Source: Nannobrachium achirus (taxonomy: Eukaryota; Chordata; Actinopteri; Myctophiformes; Myctophidae). From it: 64,000 nt of DNA. Positions 21,668-34,068 of this stretch are shown here, in pieces. The notes under the pieces were generated by a model. It saw only the letters and a list, made by a program, of their open reading frames with translations, did no database searches and was not told where the DNA came from. Position numbers and translations under genes: made by a program. The first letter of the stretch is position 1. Each line of letters starts with the position of its first letter. Where the stretch lies: contig OY997642.1 in the NCBI GenBank assembly GCA_963921795.1, positions 37,180,340 through 37,244,339 of the forward strand, read 5' to 3'.

Positions 21668-22107
21668 TTAAAGAGGCGGTGCCATAGTTTTGTACTTTTT
21701 CTAGTTTTCATGTGTCTAGGAGGTTGACAGTACTTCATTAGACCCCCTGGTGTGGTTGATATGAGCAATTATGTATTGCCTTTCTATTTGGGTTTTAGCT
21801 GTAGGCTGCCACCTTGTGGGGTCAAACGTGCCGGTCCAAAAACGCAGATACTTATTACATCACAGAATCAACCCCTCCCCTAATTACCATTCACCCAACA
21901 TACGTGGGTGTGGCTAACTTCAGCTGGGTCACCACCCACCATGACAAACACGCATACCAATGAACTGGTGGGTGTGGCCACATAAAAACATAATTTTAAC
22001 TCTTTCTGTACACTTTTTTTTGGAAAGAATCTTCCTCCTAGTATATAATCATAATAGTAGATAATCATGTTTTATAGGGGGCGGAAATCATGGCACCCCA
22101 TCTTTAA
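21668..22107. mobile_element. MITE flanked by TTAA, GGTGCCAT ends
   Basis: TTAAAGAGGCGGTGCCATAG at the left end is matched by the complement of ATGGCACCCCATCTTTAA at the right. Internal TGGGTGTGGC blocks are also inverted. Non-coding. Confidence 0.6.
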
Positions 22108-22109
22108 GG

Positions 22110-23690
22110 ATGACCCGTTTATGAAAACATCACTCCAATGTCTGATGACAGCTGCACATGGAGGAGAGAAATAATACTGTGTCCTTATGAAACAGTGTCT
22201 CCATGCAGATTAATAATTCAGACAGATCAAACTAAATAACTAAAACATTGAATAGTTTATTGCAAAACATTTGCAACCCTATACAGTTTTGAAGGATGCA
22301 GGATTTCAGCAAATGAATGCTCTGATGACATTTCAGGAACACCGTAAACCACAAATTATTATAATTGTCAATTCAAAATGTAAAAAATATATATTTTTTA
22401 AACTGTATGGCTTTGACATAATAGTGCTTTGATGCAATTTCTGAACATGATGGTGGCAGTTAATAATCATAAAAAGAAATAAAATTCTGAATCAGTCACG
22501 TCCCTAATTTGAAAGCTTGTCACCTTGTATAGGCTTTGTCTGTAATGGAATGCTTAAATGCGCTGAAATACTGACATATTGTACATATTTGATAGGGTTA
22601 GGGTTAGTGGCAAGGCTTCTGTGCACTGCAATATTAATTAGCATAAATATGACGTCAGGCCACGGTTAACCATGTTAAGTGACCTCTCTCTTGTACGCCG
22701 TCTCATCGTCACAATGAGGAGTTCTACAGAGTCTGAAGAGGTCACTTTACAGACTGTAGTCAGAAATGGGTTGTCAGACTGCAGTTCTGACTGAAGGGCA
22801 GCTCGATGCCCTATAATATGTCTGTGTCACATCAGTAGTTATTCTATCCTACATTTTCTCAACCAGTGATCCTGGGCTGCAGCCTTCAAGTTTTGTCATC
22901 AAATGACATGGCTTGGTCTATTTATTTATTTCTGTTGTCTTGGAACTTAGTGTCCCCCCCCCCCTCTGCTTATTTCCTTGTCTTGTTTTTTTTTTATTTG
23001 CCTTCTTGTTTATTGTTCCTATTTGTTTTCTATCTCGGTCTATCTTTTTGACAACTTTTAAATGAAGTATAAAATAAAATATATTGCATGGCTTCTGATG
23101 TTTGGTAGCCTACTCTGGTATGCATGTGGAAGTTTTATATTCAACTCTTTTTCCACTAAGTACTTGGCAAATAAATAACAACCATCATAAGCAACAAAAC
23201 CTACTGTATGAGGGGGTATTAACAAGGGATGAGCAATAAGCCTGTCGTGACTGCTCAGCCAAAGACAAATTCTGTGTTTACATAATGAGACATAATGACT
23301 TGACTAACAAATACACACTGTGTAACATCCATACAAGTTTTCATGGAAAGTGTCAGAAGACTACCAATAATGTCTTAATGAACTTTCACTTATGGAGCCC
23401 TTGTGGGCCCATTCTTACTTAGCGTTAAACCAAGACTTGCAGTGTACATGCCAGGAGATAATCAGATATCAGTGCCTTTGGACTGCCCATGGTAAACTGA
23501 GCATTAATGATTAATGGTCAATGATATGTAAATCCAGAAAGTTACGGTTCATGTCCTTGATGCAAATTCAGTTAGAAATCTATAGCTGCATGTGCTAAAC
23601 TGAGAGAAAATCAATTCTATCAATTCAAAAATCTTGGAATATGTTGATTTTACTATTAGCAGACTAGTGATAATACTTTCCTGGAGCTGT
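22110..23690. other. Intergenic, AT-rich, no gene recognised
   Basis: It contains a C run at 22956-22966 and an ordinary AT-rich background. No coding exon or clear repeat boundary is visible. Confidence 0.4.
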
Positions 23691-23799
23691 GGTGGTGCAG
23701 TGTTGTAACATTCCATGTTTTTATATTGATTTCTTTGGAAATAAATGTAGGACAGTCAAGCGCACATTCTAAAAAATCGAACCTCTGTTCGAAGTGGAG

Positions 23800-23800
<1 letters not shown>

Positions 23801-23883
<83 letters not shown>
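23801..23883. repeat. (TG)n microsatellite, about 41 units
   Basis: Uninterrupted TG run; the Cys/Val and His/Thr frames across it are artefacts. Confidence 0.97.
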
Positions 23884-23885
<2 letters not shown>

Positions 23886-24015
23886 TGCAGTTGATGCTCA
23901 GGGCAGGCTAGACTCAACAGCACCTCTCTGGTCACCCAGGGTACTACATACAGGCTACATACAGACCCACCCACCCACAAACATACCTACAAACATACCT
24001 ACACACACGGCCACG
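23884..24015 (+). repeat. Diverged copy of (GT)n-associated repeat
   Basis: The phrases CTACATACAGACCCACCCAC and ACACACGGCCACG match 25165-25245, in the same order after a (GT)n tract. Confidence 0.55.
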
Positions 24016-24254
24016 TATAGGGAGCTTGTGTTCCACACAGCTCCAAAAAAGGCATCAATGTTTGCAAAATACCCCCTCCCTAAACACATTTTATAAAACT
24101 TGGCAAACCTAAACACTTAGGCTGACTGACAACCAGTGGTTATCAGTCTAGTACTTGAGCACCCTAGACCATGTGCAGAATATTACTCAAGTGAAAGTTG
24201 CACAGTCAAAGTTAGACATTTTAAAAAACTAAACAAAAACAACAATAGCCTAGT

Positions 24255-24312
24255 GAAAATAGCAGATCTACAAACTCACTATTTGTTGTGAGCTTGTAGA
24301 TCAATTATTTTA
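24255..24312. repeat. Copy of palindromic module
   Basis: TAGTGAAAATAGCAGATCTA opens the left arm and GTGAGCTTGTAGATC forms the right. The right terminus is degraded. Confidence 0.7.
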
Positions 24313-24313
24313 A

Positions 24314-24812
24314 CGTTTATTTCATCATCTAATCAGGCTTTTGGGAGCACCCAGGTCAGTTTTTAAGTTTATTAATTCAGTATTTCGATATTTGATATAA
24401 ATTTGATCCCCCCTTCCTATACAAACTCATTGTAACCCTAACGTCAAACTTAATTTTAACCATGATAGACATCGAAAACAACCGTCCTTGGTTCTGGTGA
24501 CTCATACTGCCCTCCTAATACGTAGGCATGTTTTTTTTTTTTTTTTTTAAATACAAGAAAATAGCAATTGAAAATACTGCTCACGAATTAGGATGGCAAG
24601 GACCAAGGACGGTTGTTTTTAATGAATCTATCATGGTTAAAATGAAGTTTGAAGTTACAATGGGTTTGTATAGGAAGGGGGAGTATCTGATAAAATGAAT
24701 ATCAAATATCTAAATACGGAGTCAAAAAACTGTCTGGGGTGCTCACAAAAGCCTGATTAGACAATCAAATGATAAAAAGTTTTTTTTTATGAAAGTGAAA
24801 TATCCCTTTAAA
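24314..24812. mobile_element. Foldback element, left end truncated
   Basis: Inverted arms with CTAATCAGGCTTTTGGGAGC on the left and CAAAAGCCTGATTAG on the right surround an AT-rich core. The right end is AAATATCCCTTTAA, as in the full copies at 8607-9237 and 54264-54906. Confidence 0.7.
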
Positions 24813-25057
24813 TGGTTCATTCATAATATACTTTCCGAGAAATGTAGTGGAGACAAAGTACAATATTTATATTTGAAACATAGCCTATACTGGAGTGAAA
24901 ATCATATTCAAGTATAAAAAATAACTACTACTCAACAAAAAAAATAATGTTACCGTCCACCACAGTTGACAACTTACCGGTATTCCATTTCCTTTTTTGC
25001 ATTTTTCTCGCACCTCTAAAAATCACACCTGTGTGAACTGAGCGGTGGTTCCCCCCC

Positions 25058-25059
<2 letters not shown>

Positions 25060-25101
<42 letters not shown>

Positions 25102-25250
25102 CCTGGACAACAGCGCCCCTCCCTTAACATGTGTGGCCAGAAAAGGTACTACACAGGCTTGAGGCTACATACAGACCCACCCACATACATACAAACAAAC
25201 TAACTAACTAACAAACAAACATACCTACACACACGGCCACGCTATGGAGA
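25060..25250 (+). repeat. (TG)n tract and linked repeat family
   Basis: A TG run at 25060-25100 is followed by CAACAGCGCCCCTCCCTTAA and a CAAACTAACTAA-rich stretch. The same linkage, inverted, occurs at 35330-35430 and 35930-36015. Confidence 0.65.
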
Positions 25251-26285
25251 CGGTGTGACCACCGCTCAAAAATGGCTTACATGTCCCAGGTGACTCCATT
25301 TGGCTGACCCAGGGTCAGCTCAGTCTTATGTACATGGTATATGAAAAGCAACTTTGATTGTCTTGACAGCTCACCCACTCACATGTCCCAGAGGTATACC
25401 CAGAAAGAGAATAAAGGATGCACGTCTGCTTTGGAAACCTCAAAGGACTCTGTGATGCTCTGGCAGACGGAGAGACGATGTGGAGTGCCAGGGCCGTTAT
25501 CATTTTGTTGCTGTCGGGTGGAAAACTTGTACTCTATGTTCGTAAGTGTGACTTTTAATGAAAGTTTGTTCTTCGGAGCACAGGTCTCAGCCAGGCTGGG
25601 TTGCGTAACTAACTAACTTTGGAAGGAAGTCTTGGAATGGGATTTGAAAATTCATACTTGTAATTTGTATATCTTGATCACATTTTCTGTGAGTTTTCTG
25701 AGGGTTTTGGACAAAATCTTTATAGCAAAAAGTGTCAGAACGTTTTATCTGACACAGATGGGACTATAAGTTGCATCATGATGCAAGAAATAACCCCAGG
25801 AGGAAATGTTGATTGTACGACCTATGGCTATGGTTCAAGAGGATGAGGATATATATATTTTCTTTACTTGTAACTAACTGATGTTGTTACTTTCTTGCTC
25901 TGTGCAGTGCATAAAAGCACAAGTTAAGTATGATAGGGCAGATTTAGTGCAGTTAGCTAGATCTGAGTCATAAAGGATATTTCAACCTTGTGGATCTCAA
26001 CTGCTTTCCGGAGCTGCATGCAGACATCTGGACAAGGCACAGATATGGGCTGATCATAGGCCACCACGGAAGCGGGGTATACATCGGAGACTCTGGTGCT
26101 TGGCTACTAGAGGAAGACTTGCAAAACATGATGGACAATATCTCTGGTAGGTTGGCTATTCTTGAATCCACAGAGTGCTGCCGTGTAGTTGAGGTGTGGC
26201 GGTGCAAAGCAGTGCCGCTTGACACTGCATTGTACTGACACAAAGGTAAAACCCCTGTTCCTACAGTATGTGGTTGTGGAACATA
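25251..26285. other. Intergenic, no gene recognised
   Basis: Open frames of about 90 codons at 25341-25616 and 25968-26243 have no family resemblance, no splice context and overlap on both strands, so they are not called. Confidence 0.35.
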
Positions 26286-26287
26286 TT

Positions 26288-26573
26288 ACTTTAAAGTGTA
26301 GGCAAATGGTGCATTTATATAGCGCTTTTATCCAAGGCGCTTTACATAGATTGTGCATTACATTCACCCATTCACGCACACATTCATACACCGGTGGCGG
26401 AGGAAACCATGCAAGGCACCAACCTACTCACCGGGAGCAATTAGGGGTTCAGAGTCTTGCTCAAGGACTCTTTGACATTAACTCAGGGGGAGCCCGGATT
26501 CGAACTGGGAACCCTTCGGGAACCCTTTGTGCTCTAATAACGGTTTCTCTACCCCTGAGCTACCCCGTAGGCC
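26288..26573 (-). mobile_element. tRNA-derived SINE with LINE-like tail
   Basis: On the minus strand the head reads GGGGTAGCTCAGGGGTAGAG (A box) and then CCCAGTTCGAATCCGGGCTC (B box) near 26490-26510. The body TCTTGCTCAAGGACTC and the tail ATATAGCGCTTTTATCCAAG match a very common teleost SINE layout. Confidence 0.7.
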
Positions 26574-27204
26574 ATTCTTCTTTCCAAGAGAGAGCTCTGC
26601 TAATGAGAATAAAGCTCTGAGCGAGCCAGCTGCATGATATGAATCACTGTCAATTAAAGAAAGCTCATGCCCAAACTCCAGTGGGACAATATTTTAGATC
26701 AATGATGCTATACATAAAGAAGGCATACACCGCAATTCCCAAACCTCAGTTTGGTAAGTATGACCACCTGGCAATCCTGTTAAGGCCAACTTACATCTCA
26801 AAGCTGAAAGCTATGTGGACTGACAGTGCACTCACTGGCAGACCTACAGGGCTGCCTGGAGGCCATAGACACGAATGTTTTAAAGAGGCCACAGACAATA
26901 TTCATGACAGAGACTGTTAGTGGTTATGTTGAATGGTGCAGATCCATCTGCTGTTCAAGTCTTCCCTAACCAAAGGCCCTGGTTCAATGCAGAAGTACGT
27001 ATGAAAATAAAGAACCGGTGTGCAGCTTTCAAGTCAGGGGAGTATAAGCAGGCTCGTTATGAGCTACGAGAGTCCATCAAAGCTCAAAATGATTATACTC
27101 CCAGAAACCTGAGAGCTGTTATTTGGATAACAACGGACGCAGTATGTAGCAGGGGATCCTATCTGGCAAATCAGTAACCCGTACATGTTTGTTCCACCTT
27201 AGGA

Positions 27205-27538
27205 CATTGCAAAGCTTAGGTCAATTGTGTCATAATTTGAGTTAGAGATGATCATCCATGCCTTTGTCCCCTCACGCTTTAACAATTGCAATTCACTTTT
27301 CACCTATCTATAAAACAACCATGGACTACTAACAGGAATGCTCTTCCTACATGATTGTATTTCCATGCTTGAGCTGTTATCTGCTGTCCTGCTTGAGATT
27401 AATTGTACAGGCTTGTACAGGCTTCTGTTCTAACTCAACTGCTTTAATATCTTGTTTTGTTTTTAAATCGCTGTAAAGCACTTTGTGAGATCTCTCTGTG
27501 AGAAGTGCGATATAAAGAAAATGTACTTACTTAACTAT
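27205..27538 (+). mobile_element. 3' end of a second LINE nested in the first
   Basis: LEMIIHAFVPSRFNNCNSLF (27241-27300) matches the conserved HAFVxSRxDYCN block near the C-terminus of some fish non-LTR elements. The tail CTGTAAAGCACTTTGTGAGA, with TGTACTTACTTAAC at its end, is the typical 3' end. The surrounding LINE resumes after it. Confidence 0.6.
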
Positions 27539-27757
27539 AGGAGAAGCATGAACGGAACAGAGACTCAACACAACAACCTGCCAGATAACCTAAGCAGTTT
27601 CTATGCCGGATTTGACAGACTGAATGGAGACACCGCCTCAAAATCTCCCCATAACCCTGAGGAGACGACACTAGGTGACCCTGACACAGGTCCTGCGAGC
27701 GCTTAAGCAGATCAACCCAAGAAAGGCAGCTAGTCCTGATGGAGTGTTCCTGAGAGT

Positions 27758-28096
27758 CAGGCCCGGATCTACCATATGGGCACTTTGGGCACGTGCCCAG
27801 GGGCCCCTGGGCCCTTTTTTTTCCAGAATGAAATAAATGATGTCCACCACCCCCTGAAACAAATGATGTGAGAATGCTGCTGAAAAGTGCTGATTGTGTG
27901 TTAAGTACAATGTACAATATTTCATGAAAGTCAAGTCAACTGATTAAAACTACGCCGGGCCGCACTGAGCCAACTGCTGCTGCAGATGTTATATTGGAGC
28001 TACATGCCTACATATGCCTACAAAACATTTTGCGCGCACACGGGGGGCCCTTGGCGCTTCAGTGCCCAGGGGCCCTCTGAGGTGTATCCAGCCCTG
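27758..28096. mobile_element. hAT-type MITE with perfect 8-bp target duplication
   Basis: The element begins CAGGCCCGGATCTACC and ends GTGTATCCAGCCCTG. It is flanked by CTGAGAGT at 27750-27757 and 28097-28104. The 8-bp duplication and CAGG-type ends are diagnostic of hAT. A GTGCCCAGGGGCCC motif occurs near both ends. It interrupts the LINE frame, which becomes continuous when the element is removed. Confidence 0.88.
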
Positions 28097-28614
28097 CTGA
28101 GAGTCTCCCTTGCACAGGAAAGAGTCCTTCATTCTTTAAATCTTCTGTCATAACACCAGTCCCCTAAAAACTAACACAAGCACAATGAATGATTTTAGGC
28201 CCGAAGCAATGACTTCAGTGGCAATGAAGTGAATGGAAAAACTGTCTCTTCAGACCATAAACTCTGTTATTCCTGACTCATTGGACCCTCTAAAGTTTGC
28301 CTATCAAAAAAATAGATCTGTGGATGATGCGGTGGTTCTGGCACTTCATTCACTTCATTGGACAAAAGCAAAACAAATGTACCTGTACGTATGCTCTTTC
28401 TGGATTACAGCTCGGCTTTCAACACAATACAGCCTATGCTAACTGTAAGTGAAACTGGCAAACCTCAGAGTAGCAACACCCACCTGCAACTGGATATTGG
28501 ACTTCATGATAGACAGGCGGCCACACATGGTGAGGATGGGAAAATAGATCTCAGCTGTCACAGTTAGTATTGGAACACCTCAGGGCTGCTGCCTCAGCCT
28601 TGTATACTGTAGGC

Positions 28615-28900
28615 CAGGGGTCTTCAACGTTTTTAGGCCAAGGACCCCTTAGTGGAGAGAGAGATGAAGCAGGGACCCCCACAACCTGTTCATACATTCC
28701 ATATGGTTTCATCGTTTGACAGCACAATCATCAGTGTATTTTGGATTCATGTCAATTTGTGTTTTCAGATATTTAACCACTTGAACCGCTAATACATACT
28801 AAACTTGACCTTTCAATCTGTACTTAGTGTGCTCTTTTTCCCCTCTACACCAAACCTCTTTGCTGGACATAACCGATCTACAAGCTCACAACGCCTCGCA
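28615..28900 (+). mobile_element. CAGGGGTCTTCAA hAT-like MITE, 3' truncated
   Basis: It starts CAGGGGTCTTCAACG, follows the copy at 4564-4997, and stops inside the palindromic module (GATCTACAAGCTCACAACGC). The LINE sequence then resumes at about 28900. Confidence 0.7.
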
Positions 28901-29330
28901 GGAGACAAGACAGCGTACAGGGAACAGGTGAACAACATCATCAGCTACAGAAAGGAAAATGACCTTGTCCTCAGCATGGATAAAATCAGTTAGTCAAATT
29001 ATTCTGGGTTTCAGGAGGAGATTCCTTGGCCTTCATGTGTCAAAAGATATGAGCAGGACAGGAAAAGCCTGTTCCTACAGTGAAAAGCAACAGCAGCGTC
29101 TGTACTTCATTAGGATGCTGAAGATGATGCTCTCACCCTGGCCTACAGAAGACTCGTCGAAAGCATCTTCACCAGCGGTATCACATGTGTTTTGGAAATA
29201 CTACCCAAGCTGAGAGGAAATCACTTCAACGAGAAATCAAAACTGCAGAGAGAATTGTTGTATTGGATCTCCCTGCCATGGACACACACAGCGCTGTAGT
29301 CATTCTGTCAACCTATTCCATGTCAGGGTG

Positions 29331-31080
29331 CAGAAATCACCAGGTTTCTGGAAAGCACAAACATGTCTTGAGGAAGCAAAGAGTATGTGACATTTTTCCA
29401 CATGATAAAAACACACACATGATATGGCAGCAGACTGTCAGACGTAGGCAGAGTAGGCCCAATGCAGACAAGGCCAGGCAGAAAAAGTTGCAGGAAAATC
29501 CAAAATAATATGGAGATCAAAAATACTTCAGGCAAACAGAATGCTGGGGAGTTAAGACAGACAGGTACTCACATCTAAAATAGTTTTACCAAGTGACAAA
29601 GAACAGAGAAAACGTGGGAGGATTACAAACATCTGACAACTATAGAGACACCTGAACCTGGACATTGAATTTACTGAACACATAGCTCAGGAAACTAGAC
29701 ATGTTTTTGTCATGTTGCCCTACAGTAGTTGTTTAATAACCAGGGAAACATGACAAAAACATGGGTGAGAGAGAAAGAGAGACAGACAGACAGAGGGAGA
29801 GAGATAAAGGTTATGGCTGGGAAAACATGTCAAAAAGGGGACAGGGGAGCGCTAGACCATTACAATTGCCTTATTGCGAACGTAGGTTGCAGTTAACTAT
29901 GAAAACCGGCAGATCCTGTTAGTCAGTGACTCAGTCAGTCCGTCCGTAACGCCTCAATGTCTATACAGTAGCTGACCTGTTCTGACATCACATTGTTGAC
30001 TGCATGTCAAGACTGCTGACTATCATCACCTGGACATCACAGTGATGACTCGACCAGCAGAAGGGTACCGGTATACATGTATATGCCAAATCGCCCATGT
30101 GCACGCACGCACCCATGTGCACTTCTCGCCCTTAGGGCGTCTTACTGGTACTACAGTATATACTGTATAAATGTGTATCAATGACAGAGCCTACAAACGT
30201 GGCCACTAGGCCATCCTACCCGAGAGTATAACTCTTTTATAATGTTTTATTAGTAATGAACCAAGGAAGCAAGGTAAGCTGTGACAACCATATACTGTAA
30301 GACACTTTGCAGAACAATGTGCATGTACAAGATCATCAAAGTTCAGTGCAGGTAAAAAGAAAAGAAAACAAGTGGCAGGAAAAAGTAGCTTTTTTACATT
30401 AAAATAAAAACACAATATGAGAAAATATCAGCCAAAGAACAATCTCAAGAGGACAGAACTAATTGGAGCATCTATCAAGGAAAGGGATATTGATCATTTT
30501 ATTTTCTAAGGCCACAATGTAATAGTGATATTGTGACAGCGCCTCTGTGCCCAGCCTCCAAAGTCAATATCTATGCCTTGAGTCTCTTTCTTGTACCATA
30601 TATTAGTTCCAGCCATTGGAGACATACTGTACCTGAGAATGCTACAAATTTGGGATTCAATTTGATCAGGTCATGGGAAAACTTGAGCTTTGACAAATAT
30701 TTGCATTCAGGTCCCAGTTGTTACTCTGGAACCAAAGCATTGCACTTTGGCTCACTTGCTGGTGCTAATGGACACTGGTGGTGCCAAAAACATATAACAT
30801 AAACCTGCAGACTGATACGCCTTATTTATACTTCGTCATAAACCTTGTTACTTGCCCAAAATGGCTGATCTGATGTATGTGTTTTCAGTTGAAAGTGAGT
30901 TACTTTCAGAAGCAACTCACATCAAAGGCTAAAGGCGCGTGGCGCATGAAGGAAAAGCAGCTTATTAAATACTTCTAACGTCTATACTTTGTTAGTGTTG
31001 CTGCGTTGTTTGCTTTCCGAAGCAACACCTGTTGTATGACAAAATATTTAGGCTAGGCTACACTCGCACTGACTGAATAA
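29331..31080. other. Intergenic, no gene recognised
   Basis: There is a GA-rich tract at 29770-29805, a CGCCCTTAGGGCG palindrome at 30128-30140 (also at 36379-36391), and otherwise unremarkable DNA. Open frames near 30533-30802 have no family features. Confidence 0.35.
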
Positions 31081-31087
31081 ACACCAT

Positions 31088-31160
31088 TAAAGGGATAGTT
31101 CTTTGGGAAAATGTAAAAATTTAAATACAATAAGATATTAAAAATAAATGAAAAAGTTCA
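31088..31160. mobile_element. Fragment of TTAAAGGG foldback family
   Basis: TTAAAGGGATAGTTC fuses directly to TTTGGGAAAATG and AAAATAAATGAAAAAGTT, which are the core sequences of the copy at 54264-54906. Confidence 0.5.
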
Positions 31161-31435
31161 GCATCACGCAAATTAAAAACTTAAAAACGTTTTCCCTCAA
31201 CACATTTTGTATGTTCTTCTGCAGTGACCCCTGAGTTAGTCAGCTGTAGGCAGGAACACAAATAACAACCCTGAGGGGGAACTACAGGGACTGGCAGTGA
31301 TCCAGGTATTGCCTGAAGAGAGTTCCTAACCAGTTGGGTATTGTTTCAGTGTTGCCTAAGTATTTATATTATTCATTCATAACATTGCTCTAGTTATTTT
31401 TGGCCAATCTTATTTTCGCTATGGACTTGGTTTGC

Positions 31436-31554
31436 ACTGTAAATCTGCATGGGAGATTGGAGATCGGCTATTTTTATGAAAAGGTTGTGGGGGTCCCTGC
31501 TTCATCTCTCTCTCAACAAAGGTGTCCTTGGCCTGAAAACGTTGAAGACCCCTG
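31436..31554 (-). mobile_element. CAGGGGTCTTCAA hAT-like MITE, minus-strand fragment
   Basis: The terminal TTGAAGACCCCTG (31542-31554) and the CCTGCTTCATCTCTCTCTCA segment are the reverse complement of 4564-4640. The interior is deleted down to half of the palindromic module (GATCGGCTATTTTT). Confidence 0.65.
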
Positions 31555-31559
31555 AAGTA

Positions 31560-32360
31560 AATGATCACTTCATCATCAATATAAGACGTGACCGGACGTC
31601 CTGATGTGTTGGAGTCCCGGTCAAATCTGTCCCAACTCATCACCTGTTTGACAGCAATGGGAGTGAGACTGCTTAGGTTGTATGTGAGTGTCCTTTAATG
31701 GATCGATCACTGATGTGATTTATAGAGAAAACGTGATCAATTCAAGGATAACAAAGGTCCATGTAATACATTACACATAATTATGTGTGCGCCGACTGCA
31801 CACATGCAGGAACACGCAAATACATGCACACGAAAATGTGTACACATGGTCAGGCATAAATGGAAGGATATTGGAGCAAAGTAAATGTGGTACAGCGAAG
31901 CCAACTTTAAAACATGAAATGCTGCTTAAGGGTCCCCACGACTGAACCGAAAACTGTTTTCACATCAAATTGACTACATCAACTACATATCTGCCAAACA
32001 ACATGGCAAAACAGAGAGTACACTATAGCTTTATTGAAGAGAGGCTTGTAGCTACAGGCAAACACCCCAGTCCATTTATGCATACATAACAAGGTGTCCC
32101 AACAGGGGTTCCCCTGGTCCTGTTTGGCTGGGAAGGGAATCCTGAAAACTTGCCCAAATACCTAACCCTAACCCAATTAATACAGCACTGATAAAATCAA
32201 CATGCTAGTTCTACCTGGCAGCTGACTGTGTGTTGATCTCATGAATATCAACATGTTACAGTAGGTGTTGCAGTGACACCACACCTCCACCAAGAGGAAA
32301 TGTTGAGCCATAGAGACTTGTCATTTTGTCATTATACTTTCAGGTCTACACACACATACA
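31560..32360. other. Intergenic, no gene recognised
   Basis: No coding or repeat structure stands out. Confidence 0.35.
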
Positions 32361-32365
32361 GTATG

Positions 32366-32367
32366 TA

Positions 32368-32407
<40 letters not shown>

Positions 32408-32409
32408 CA

Positions 32410-32474
<65 letters not shown>
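32366..32474. repeat. (ACGC)n-(AC)n compound microsatellite
   Basis: About ten ACGC units pass into about thirty AC units. Confidence 0.95.
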
Positions 32475-32476
<2 letters not shown>

Positions 32477-33555
32477 TACTTTGCACTCTTTTAGAATTAT
32501 GGTTTCATTTTAAATAACATGAATAGCCTCTCTCAATTAAAAATACTTAAATGATAAATCATTAAAAACATGAAAGGTATTAAATAACATACACTACACT
32601 ACACCATACACATCAATGTGATTTCCTATGTAAGACTACATGAGGGATCTTAAAAACTCATTCAGTGCCAATGACGTCTCTTGATGTCTTTTTTTCAATG
32701 GGCCTCAGTGCCAATGACGTCTTTGACGTCTTTTGTGTTTTTTGTATAGATTTTTTTTTTTTTTTTTTTTAAGATGTCAAAATGACCTGAGATCAGAGAG
32801 ATGGTTTTCTCTGTTTGTGTGTTGGCTCCCTCGTTTAGCTGATTGAGAAAATGTGTGTCCATTCTAGTGGATGGACACTTTTTTTCATTCAAACAGCTCT
32901 ATCTCTGGAACCATTTGTCTGATTGACAAAATTCCTTTTGCCACTGAATCACAACAACAAAGAATTATAAAAAAAAAACTTTTTTTTTCATTGCATAGTA
33001 AAGAAAAACATACAAAATCGTGGCACATCTACATTGGAGCCATTTTGGCACTTGGCATTGGGTAAGTTAATATGGATCAAAATATATAATTAAACTATTG
33101 CCTGCCACGGAAGTTTACAAATGCTGTACATTGAATGAGACAAAAGTTTATCGTAACTCCAAGTAAACCTTTATGAACCTTTATCTTCCCTTCAAAAGTT
33201 CTCACACTTCCTTTGTCACCTAATGGCTAAAAAAAGAGTAAGAATAAGAAGAGATCTGAGCACTCAGAAATGTGGAGAAAAGGAGTTAAAGTTTAAAACA
33301 TTTTATTCTATCAAACAGCCAACATTTTTCGACCGGTTAAGGTCTACATTAGGGCAAGAACTGAGATTACGGATACGTTTTGTCTAATAACCCTCCTACT
33401 GCTACACTTAAGTATTACGATTCTTTTTTGTGTGTTCTCCCCATTAGAGAATAAGTTCAGTACTGAAAGTTTAGCTCCGATCTGTTCTTTCTGAAAGGTT
33501 CCCTTTTGATTGGAAACCTTCTTCTACTCTGATTATGGCTGAGGCAGGGCACATT
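32475..33555. other. Intergenic, no gene recognised
   Basis: CAGTGCCAATGACGTCT is repeated at 32665 and 32709 before a T run at 32751-32770. CATTTTGGCACTTGGCATTG at 33040-33059 may be the other end of the same element, but the boundaries are unclear. Confidence 0.35.
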
Positions 33556-33570
33556 GAAAATGGTTACTCA

Positions 33571-34053
33571 ACCACAAGACTTTAAGACAGCCATCTTAGG
33601 GATTATACCAACGGGCTTCGAAGGCAGGAAAAATATCTACCTCCATCAAATTCTATTTACAGCAGCCAAGAAAACCATCACGATTAACTGGCTGGGTGCA
33701 CACCCACCGACTCATGATCAATGGCTGAGCAAAGTGAAAGAGATTAGAGACATGGAAAGAATCACCTATATGGTGAGGCTACAAAAGGAACAATACATTA
33801 AAAAGTGGACACCTTTTGCGCGCATAGAGGTCTAGCAGGACACCCCTCCTCCCTTTCCCCCCCTTTCGCCCATCGCTCTCTCCTTTTCCTTTCCCTTTGT
33901 TTGTTTCTTTTTTTTGTTGTTTCATATATTTTATGTTGTCTACATAAGTATGTACAGTATTCTATGTGATTTGTGTTTTGTATCACGAAAAATATTTCTG
34001 TGATGAATGCTGATAATTAATAAAACAATAAGTAAAAAAAAAAAAAGAAAAAA
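33571..34053 (+). mobile_element. 5'-truncated L1-like LINE with perfect 15-bp target duplication
   Basis: GAAAATGGTTACTCA occurs at 33556-33570 and again at 34054-34068, flanking the insertion. It encodes the C-terminal end of an L1/Tx1-type ORF2: INWLGAHPPTHDQWLSKVKE followed by RDMERITYMVRLQKEQYIKK, ending at a TAG at 33833-33835. A 3' UTR of about 200 bp and an A-rich tail (34033-34053) follow. Truncation at the 5' end, a poly(A) tail and a long duplication are the hallmarks of target-primed reverse transcription. The unbroken terminal frame and perfect duplication imply a recent event. Confidence 0.88.
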
Positions 34054-34068
34054 GAAAATGGTTACTCA

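Larger units (their letters stand above)
26640..29330 (+). pseudogene. Degenerate non-LTR retrotransposon (L2/CR1-like) with nested insertions
   Basis: Fragments appear in the expected LINE order: FGKYDHLAILL and RPTYISKLKAM (about 26735-26815); VFPNQRPWFNAEVR with AAFKSGEYKQARYELR (26955-27075); NLPDNLSSFYAGFD (27577-27618); NPRKAASPDGVF (27716-27750); PDSLDPLKFAYQKNRSVDDA, just before the reverse-transcriptase palm (28270-28330); MLFLDYSSAFNTIQP, the RT motif A region (28392-28440); GTPQGC (28572-28590); TAYREQVNNI (28911-28940); and FLGLHVSKDMS (29020-29055). Frameshifts, stops and at least three insertions interrupt it. The organisation fits the fish LINE group usually placed in L2/CR1, but the clade needs a phylogeny. 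Confidence 0.75.
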
